In this document: piece after piece, positions 58,831 through 64,000 of the stretch
Numbering within the stretch: position 1 is the stretch's first letter
Layout of the letters: the number at the start of each line of letters is the position of its first letter
From: Pseudomonas sp. B21-028
GTDB taxonomy: Bacteria; Pseudomonadota; Gammaproteobacteria; Pseudomonadales; Pseudomonadaceae
Reading direction: 5' to 3'
Length of the DNA stretch: 64,000 nucleotides
Assembly (NCBI RefSeq): GCF_024749045.1
Contig: NZ_CP087184.1
Coordinates: 5,270,001 to 5,334,000 of the forward strand
The notes under the pieces: model-generated
Databases searched by the model: none
The model's input: the letters and a program-made list of their open reading frames with translations, nothing else
Told to the model about the DNA's origin: nothing
Position numbers and translations under genes: made by a program

Positions 58831-61012
58831 GTTGACGGTCCTGGGAGGGCACAGCGGCGAAGGCCGCCACGGGCGATTGCGGATCCAGCAGCGAAGTGCG
58901 GATGAAATGCAGGTAGCTCTTCACCCGGCGCAGGGCTGATGTGTCGAAATGCGGGGCGAACGGTTCGTCGGTGGCCTGCACGCGACAGATGGCCTGATCT
59001 ACCGCCACCAGGGCACGCTCCAGGTTGCTCTGGCTCGGCTGGCGGAACAGCCGCACCAGCGCCCGTCCCATTACGCGGATGGCCTGGCGCCACGGCTGGC
59101 TCTCGGCGTAGGCCGGATGCACCGGCAGGATCGCCTGCTCCTTGCGCAACTCGATAATCCCGTGACCGACTTCCAGCACCACGAACATCCAGCGCAAGAG
59201 GTCCCGTTGCACGGCGGGTTGTCCCGCCGCCAAGCCGTAGGCCTGGTGCAACAAGTCGCGGGTGCGACTCTCGAAGCCCGACGCCAGCCCCTTGAGCCGG
59301 CCGCTGATGGCGAACACCACTTGCTCGCGCAAGTCCTGTTCGAGCCGGCGCCACAGCCAGCGGCTGTTGGGCGGCAGGATGATCGCTCCGGCGGCGGCGC
59401 ACACCAGCATGCCGAGGATCATCGCGAGGTAATCGTTGATGAAGGTGTAGGGGTTGTACACCGTCAGGTTGTCGGGCACCGAACCCGTGCAGAAAAAGAT
59501 CAGCAACCCCAGCCCGACCCCGGCGTATTGCGGCCGCGAACTGAGGAACGAGCCGAACATGATCACCGGCGCCAGCATCATGCAGAGCAACGGGAAGCCG
59601 TCGATCAACGGGAAGATGAAGAACATCTCGACGAAACCCACCAGCGCCCCGAGCAACGTGCCACATGCCATCTGGAAGGCCATGCGCTTGGGGTTCGGCG
59701 TGGCGGCCGACAAGCCCACCGTGGCGGCGGCAATCATCGTCATGGTCGCGCCGCTCGGCCAAGCGGTGGCGACCCAATAGCTGCCCAGCACCAGCAGGAT
59801 GAAGCCGGCGCGCAACCCCGAAGCCGCGGCGGCCAGCCAATTGGTCCGCGATACGAACGGCTCGTCCCAGTGTTCACGCTCGTGACGGTGCTCGGCCAGG
59901 GACGCATGGGTCAGGGCGTAACCGTGCAGGTCATCGACGAAGCGATAGAGCAATTCGTAGGCGGTGTGGAAGTCCAGCAACTGCGCATCGCTCGGTCCTG
60001 TCTCCTGGAAGACTGCCCGCAACTGGCGGACCTGTGCCGGCAAGTCGGCCTTGTAGCGGGCCAGGGCCTGGGCCAGGCGTGCCGCGTCCCTATCGGTCAA
60101 GGCCCGCGCGCTGAAGCCGTCCAGCAATTCGGCGAGGTTCTGCAAGCCGGGCTTGATGGCGTCCACCACATGATCGACGGCGCCAACGCGCAGGCGCTGG
60201 AGCAATTGGTGCAAGGCATTGAAGCGCGTGGTGATGCCCATGAACTCGCTGTTCAGGCGACTGAGCCGGCCGTTGCGCCGACGCATGTGCGGGTCTTCGA
60301 AGACCGTCACGCTGCGCAGGCTCTCCAGGCCTACCGCTTCGGCAATGAAACGCACGTTGACGGCTTCGAACGCATCCCGCCGGCTACGCCCGCGCAAACC
60401 ATCGGTGACGAACAGCGCGAACACCCCAAAACGCTGGTACAAGGCATTGCGCATGGCCGCACTGGCGGTTTGCGGCAGGATCGCGGCGCTGACCAGAGTG
60501 GCACAGAGAATGCCCAGGGAAATCTCCAGGACCCGCCAGAGCGCCGCCATGAACGCCCCTTCCGGATGAGCCAGGGCCGGCAGGCCGATCATGGCCGCGG
60601 TGTAGCCGGCCAGCACAAAACCGTAGGCCCGGAAGTTGCGATAACGCGCCGCGCCCGCCGTGCAGACACCGACCCAGAGAGTCAGGCAGCCAAGAAACCA
60701 TTCGGTGTTCTGGGCGAACAGCGCGACCAGCGCCACCATCACCGCCGAACCGGCCAACGTGCCGAGAAAGCGGTAGAAGCTCTTGGCGAACACCTGGCCA
60801 CTCTGCGGCTGCATGACGATGAACACGGTGATCATGGCCGTGCGCGGCTGCGGCAGCTCCAGGCGCATCGCCAGCCACAACGTCAGGAACGCGGCAAACA
60901 GCACCTTGAAGATATAGACCCAGGTCACCCCGTCGCTGCGGGCCCAGTCGAAGAAACCACGGCGCCATTCGAGGCGGTGGAGCCAGCGCAAAGGAGTCAT
61001 CAAAGAGGTCAT
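58820..61012 (-). CDS. FUSC-family (AaeB-like) inner-membrane exporter
   Basis: A 730-residue protein with the two-module FUSC architecture: an N-terminal set of about six helices (30-190), a long cytoplasmic region (about 190-390), and a second helical set (about 395-545) before a C-terminal cytoplasmic tail. AaeB-type pumps export aromatic acids driven by proton motive force. The ATG at 61012 lies 11 bp after the NodT stop; TTG at 61018 and ATG at 60997 are alternatives. Confidence 0.92.
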   Translation of the reverse strand: MTSLMTPLRWLHRLEWRRGFFDWARSDGVTWVYIFKVLFAAFLTLWLAMRLELPQPRTAMITVFIVMQPQSGQVFAKSFYRFLGTLAGSAVMVALVALFAQNTEWFLGCLTLWVGVCTAGAARYRNFRAYGFVLAGYTAAMIGLPALAHPEGAFMAALWRVLEISLGILCATLVSAAILPQTASAAMRNALYQRFGVFALFVTDGLRGRSRRDAFEAVNVRFIAEAVGLESLRSVTVFEDPHMRRRNGRLSRLNSEFMGITTRFNALHQLLQRLRVGAVDHVVDAIKPGLQNLAELLDGFSARALTDRDAARLAQALARYKADLPAQVRQLRAVFQETGPSDAQLLDFHTAYELLYRFVDDLHGYALTHASLAEHRHEREHWDEPFVSRTNWLAAAASGLRAGFILLVLGSYWVATAWPSGATMTMIAAATVGLSAATPNPKRMAFQMACGTLLGALVGFVEMFFIFPLIDGFPLLCMMLAPVIMFGSFLSSRPQYAGVGLGLLIFFCTGSVPDNLTVYNPYTFINDYLAMILGMLVCAAAGAIILPPNSRWLWRRLEQDLREQVVFAISGRLKGLASGFESRTRDLLHQAYGLAAGQPAVQRDLLRWMFVVLEVGHGIIELRKEQAILPVHPAYAESQPWRQAIRVMGRALVRLFRQPSQSNLERALVAVDQAICRVQATDEPFAPHFDTSALRRVKSYLHFIRTSLLDPQSPVAAFAAVPSQDRQHAP

Positions 61013-61022
61013 GGGCAAGCAT

Positions 61023-62507
61023 TCACCGGGCGAAATTCAGCAGCGTGGCGGTGTCAGGTACATCGCTGCCGGCCTCCAGCCCACCGCCCAGGGCCGTCAC
61101 CAGATCGGCATGGGCACCGAGGCGCGCAGCCTCTACCTGCTGCTGCACCTGTTGCTGCTTGAACAACAGGCTTTGGGCGTTGAGCACATTGAGGTAGTCC
61201 GTCAGCCCGCGCTGGAACGCCACCAGCGCAATGTCGTAGGTGCGTTGCGCAGCGGCCACGGACTCGGCGGCGAAGGCCTGTTGCTGGTCCATGGACTTGC
61301 GACGGATCAGTTGGTCGGAAATGCCCTTGAGCGCGTTCACCAGCGTCTGGTTGTAGTGCGCCACGGCGGCGTCATAGCCGGCCGCGGCCTCGCCCAACTG
61401 CGAACGCAGGCGCCCGCCGTCAAAGATCGGCAGCGTGAAGGCCGGCCCGACGCTGTAGGTCAGCTTCTTGCCTGTCAGGAACTCCAGCGCACCGCCGCCC
61501 GTGGCCATGTAGCCCAGGCTTCCCACCAGATCGACATTGGGATAGAAACCGGCCCTGGCCACATCGATGCCCCGTGCCTGGGCCGCCACTTGCCAACGAC
61601 CGGCAACCACATCCGGTCGCTGGCCCAGCAGCTCGGCGGGCAACGCCGACGGCAGCTTCAAGGGTGCCCCCAGGGCCAGGGCCGGTCGTCGCAGGCCCGC
61701 GCCCTCCCCGGGCCCCTGGCCCGCCAATGCCGCCAGTTGATTGCGACTCAAGGCGATGGCTTCGTCGAGGGCGTCGAGTTGACGATGGGTCTCGGGCAAC
61801 GGTGCCTGGGCCTGGCTGACTTCGAAATGAGTGCCGATGCCACCGCCGAGGCGCTTTTGCGCCAGGTCGAGAATCTGTTCCTGCTGGCGCAGGGTCGCGG
61901 CGACGATATCGCGCCGGGCATAGTGCAGCGCGAAGCGGATATAGGCCTGCACGATGTTGTTCTGCAACTCCAGCTGCGCCTGGCGTGCCTCGGCGACGCT
62001 GGCATGGGCCAGATCGACTGCCCGCTCGCTGGCATTGCGCTCGCGCCCCCACAGGTCCAGCGCATAGCTCAGGCCCAGGCCGGCATCGTTGTCCCACGTG
62101 GTGGTGTCGGCCAGTTCGCCAGGGCCGTAGAACTGATCGGTGGGCCAGTTGTGACGCTTGAGGGTCGCCTGGCCATTGACCTGCGGCGACTCGGCCGCCT
62201 CGGCAACGCCGGCCATGGCCTTGGCCTGGCGCACCCGGGCGGCGGCCAGGGCCAGGCTCGGGCTGTCCTGCACAGCCAGGTCGATCCAGCGGTCCAGCTG
62301 CGGGTCGCCATAGGCCTTCCACCACTGGCGACTGGGCCAGTGGGCATCGCGGGCGGCCTCGCGGATCGCTTCATCGGTGGCCAGTCGATTGGCTGACAAC
62401 GCCTCGCCCTGGGGTGCGATCCCTCCCGTCCCGATGCAAGCGCAGAGGGTCAACGATAAAGCCCAAACACTGAGAGTCTTCAGCTCTCTGCTGATGCGAG
62501 GCGGCAC
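61023..62507 (-). CDS. NodT-family outer-membrane efflux lipoprotein
   Basis: The outer-membrane channel of the efflux system. The 494-residue protein has a lipoprotein signal peptide (ALSLTLCACIG), and two OEP repeats with the typical periplasmic helices (SLALAAARVRQAKAMAGVAEA and QQAFAAESVAAAQRTYDIALV...). First gene of a NodT-FUSC-DUF1656-HlyD operon, so the whole tripartite pump is encoded together. It is divergent from the LysR gene. Confidence 0.94.
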   Translation of the reverse strand: MPPRISRELKTLSVWALSLTLCACIGTGGIAPQGEALSANRLATDEAIREAARDAHWPSRQWWKAYGDPQLDRWIDLAVQDSPSLALAAARVRQAKAMAGVAEAAESPQVNGQATLKRHNWPTDQFYGPGELADTTTWDNDAGLGLSYALDLWGRERNASERAVDLAHASVAEARQAQLELQNNIVQAYIRFALHYARRDIVAATLRQQEQILDLAQKRLGGGIGTHFEVSQAQAPLPETHRQLDALDEAIALSRNQLAALAGQGPGEGAGLRRPALALGAPLKLPSALPAELLGQRPDVVAGRWQVAAQARGIDVARAGFYPNVDLVGSLGYMATGGGALEFLTGKKLTYSVGPAFTLPIFDGGRLRSQLGEAAAGYDAAVAHYNQTLVNALKGISDQLIRRKSMDQQQAFAAESVAAAQRTYDIALVAFQRGLTDYLNVLNAQSLLFKQQQVQQQVEAARLGAHADLVTALGGGLEAGSDVPDTATLLNFAR

Positions 62508-62835
62508 TTGCGCAAGATTCCTGGGAGAGGGACAGGGAAAAGCAACGAGCGTGCATGCCGGTTACGCGACCTGTGGGAGCGAGCCTGCTCGCGAAGGCGT
62601 CATCCGCCTTATCGCCGGCAACTGACCCAACTCCTCGCGAGCAGGCTCGCTCCCACATGAGGTCCGTGCCAGACAGCCCGCCCCTACAACGGCCGCAATT
62701 CTAGGCACCCATCCAAACGGCGATAAGCCGATCTTTCTGCGAATCTTTGTTACCGTAAACGCGATAATCCGTAAGTCGGATCCCGTAGCACCGTAACTTC
62801 ATGTCACAATTTGCCATCGCCCCAGAGAGCCTTTC
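62508..62835. promoter_or_regulatory. Divergent control region between the efflux operon and its LysR regulator
   Basis: 328 bp. CCGTAA occurs three times (62753, 62769, 62791); the first is within TTACCGTAA, and the second in TCCGTAAGTCGGA. These suit LysR-type binding near the regulator start. A REP doublet (62572-62657) lies between them and the efflux operon, so it is either in the operon's leader or separates promoter from operator. Confidence 0.55.
62572..62657. repeat. REP doublet upstream of the efflux operon
   Basis: TGTGGGAGCGAGCCTGCTCG and CGAGCAGGCTCGCTCCCACA are exact opposite arms around a roughly 40 bp loop. Confidence 0.92.
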
Positions 62836-63804
62836 ATGGACACCTTGCAAAACATGCGCGCGTTCTGTTCTGTTGCCGAAGCCGGCAGTTTCACCGCCGC
62901 CGCCGTGCAGCTCGACACCACGACAGCCAACGTCTCGCGTGCGGTTTCCAACCTGGAAGCACATCTGCAAACCCGCCTGCTCAACCGCACCACCCGCCGC
63001 ATTGCCCTGACCGAAGCCGGCAAACGCTATCTGTTGCGTTGCGAACAGATCCTGGCCTATGTCGAAGAAGCAGAAGCCGAGGCCAGCGACGCCCATGCCC
63101 GACCGGCCGGGCAATTGAAGGTCCATACCATGACCGGTATCGGTCAGCATTTCGTGATCGACGCCATCGCGCGCTATCGCAAGACCCACCCGGACGTGAC
63201 TTTCGACCTGACCCTGGCCAACCGCGTGCCGGACATCCTGGACGAGGGTTACGACGTTTCCATCGTGCTGGCCAGCGAACTACCGGACTCGGGCTTCGTT
63301 TCCCAGCGCCTGGGCATCACCTACAGCATCGTCTGCGCGTCACCCGCCTACGTGAAGGCCAACGGTTGCCCACAGAAGCCCGGCGAACTGCTCAACCACG
63401 CCTGCCTGCGCCTGGTCAGCCCGGTCATTCCGCTGGAGAAATGGGTGTTCGACGGCCCCGAAGGCCAGGAAATGGTCACCATCAGCCAGTCACCTTTCCT
63501 GGTGAACTCCGCCGACGCGATGAAAACCGCGATCATCAGCGGCATGGGCGTGGGTGTATTGCCGGTTTATGCAGCCATCGAAGGCCTGCGCAACGGCACG
63601 CTGGTGCGGGTAATGCCCAATTACCGTTCCCAGGAATTGAATCTCTACGCCATCTACCCTTCACGCCAGTACCTGGATGCGAAGATCAAGACCTGGGTCG
63701 AGTATCTGCGAGGTTCGCTGCCGGAAATCCTGACAGCGCACCAGGCCGAGCTGACGGCGTATGAGTTGAGCGGAAGCCTGGCGGGCGCGCGAGTCGCGAA
63801 TTGA
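62836..63804 (+). CDS. LysR-family transcriptional regulator (AaeR-like)
   Basis: The 322-residue protein has the N-terminal LysR helix-turn-helix (MRAFCSVAEAGSFTAAAVQL...TTANVSRAVSNLEAHLQTRLL) and a C-terminal effector-binding domain (from about 90, with PDILDEGYDVSIVLASELPDSG). It is divergent from the efflux operon and is most likely its aromatic-compound-responsive regulator, as AaeR is for aaeXAB. Confidence 0.93.
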   Translation: MDTLQNMRAFCSVAEAGSFTAAAVQLDTTTANVSRAVSNLEAHLQTRLLNRTTRRIALTEAGKRYLLRCEQILAYVEEAEAEASDAHARPAGQLKVHTMTGIGQHFVIDAIARYRKTHPDVTFDLTLANRVPDILDEGYDVSIVLASELPDSGFVSQRLGITYSIVCASPAYVKANGCPQKPGELLNHACLRLVSPVIPLEKWVFDGPEGQEMVTISQSPFLVNSADAMKTAIISGMGVGVLPVYAAIEGLRNGTLVRVMPNYRSQELNLYAIYPSRQYLDAKIKTWVEYLRGSLPEILTAHQAELTAYELSGSLAGARVAN

Positions 63805-63834
63805 AATCGCCGCTCCTGTATCGAGGAACGACCT

Positions 63835-64000
63835 TCAGCGCTTGCCCATCGAACGACGCGTGCCGGGAGGCGCGGCACCCGGGGACTTGGTGTGACCATC
63901 CTTCACGCCGTTCTTGTACCACGGCAATTGTCCTGCCCCTTTGGCCGTGGCCAGTTCACCGGGCTTGAAGGGAAATTTGAAGGCCGGGATCGCCGCTTTG
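63835..64000 (-). CDS. 3' end of an unidentified gene
   Basis: The frame enters from the right edge and stops with TGA at 63835-63837, giving the last 54 residues. They contain FKFPFKPGEL and LPWYKNGVKDGHTKSPG, then a basic GTRRSMGKR end. I do not recognise the family. It is convergent with the LysR gene, 30 bp away. Confidence 0.65.
   Translation of the reverse strand, partial: KAAIPAFKFPFKPGELATAKGAGQLPWYKNGVKDGHTKSPGAAPPGTRRSMGKR

Overview
The window is about 64 kb of a GC-rich gammaproteobacterial chromosome, almost certainly a member of the Pseudomonas fluorescens group. The evidence is the protein sequences themselves (the PdxJ-RecO-Era-Rnc-LepB-LepA block, the Pseudomonas-type HU protein, a carboxylesterase whose Ser114/Asp168/His199 match the P. 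fluorescens enzyme, and a complete 12-gene alginate operon) together with many copies of the intergenic palindromes (core GTGGGAGCGAGCCTGCTCGCGAT and its complement) typical of these genomes. No rRNA, tRNA, CRISPR array or insertion sequence was recognised.

Layout. 0-6.2 kb: housekeeping cluster on the minus strand, lepA-lepB-rnc-era-recO-pdxJ (translation factor, signal peptidase, RNase III, ribosome GTPase, recombination, vitamin B6). 6.5-8.7 kb: lptF-lptG, LPS export permeases. 9-14.4 kb: pepA-holC-(small unknown)-valS. 14.6-17.8 kb: rlmF, the HU gene and ndpA-glutaredoxin. 17.9-21.9 kb: accessory metabolic genes (GST-like, GIY-YIG, NTF2-like, CynX-type MFS with its FadR-type regulator). 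22-22.8 kb: an MqsR/MqsA toxin-antitoxin pair with a recognisable operator. 22.9-27 kb: aapJQMP amino-acid ABC importer. 27.5-35.1 kb: carboxylesterase, rhlB, moaCDE, PhoH/PIN ATPase, a polysaccharide-deacetylase-like protein with a degraded active site, and yaaA.

35.9-52.5 kb: the alginate operon algD-alg8-alg44-algK-algE-algG-algX-algL-algI-algJ-algF-algA. GDP-mannose is made by AlgA and oxidised by AlgD, polymerised by Alg8 with c-di-GMP-sensing Alg44, acetylated by AlgI/J/F/X, epimerised by AlgG, proofread by the lyase AlgL, and exported through AlgK/AlgE. The operon is preceded by an 0.8 kb regulatory region rich in inverted repeats and ends at a strong terminator. Repeat elements sit between algD and alg8, between algL and algI, between algF and algA, and, most strikingly, inside the signal-peptide region of algK.

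52.6-55.4 kb: an orphan Rhs/TcC-type toxin gene convergent with algA; its AT-richer 3' end encodes a proline-rich linker and a C-terminal domain with the R-S-E pattern of ADP-ribosyltransferases. 55.5-56.9 kb: a small membrane protein and a short-chain dehydrogenase. 56.9-57.7 kb: six tandem ~134 bp units, each carrying a complete palindromic repeat pair. 57.8-63.8 kb: a four-component efflux operon (NodT outer-membrane factor, FUSC, DUF1656, HlyD adaptor) with a divergent LysR regulator. The window ends inside an unidentified gene on the minus strand.

The strongest candidates for a second look are the in-frame repeat insertion in algK, the six-copy repeat array, the ADP-ribosyltransferase-type TcC toxin with its FH1-like proline linker, the missing small gene between lepB and rnc, and the degenerate deacetylase.
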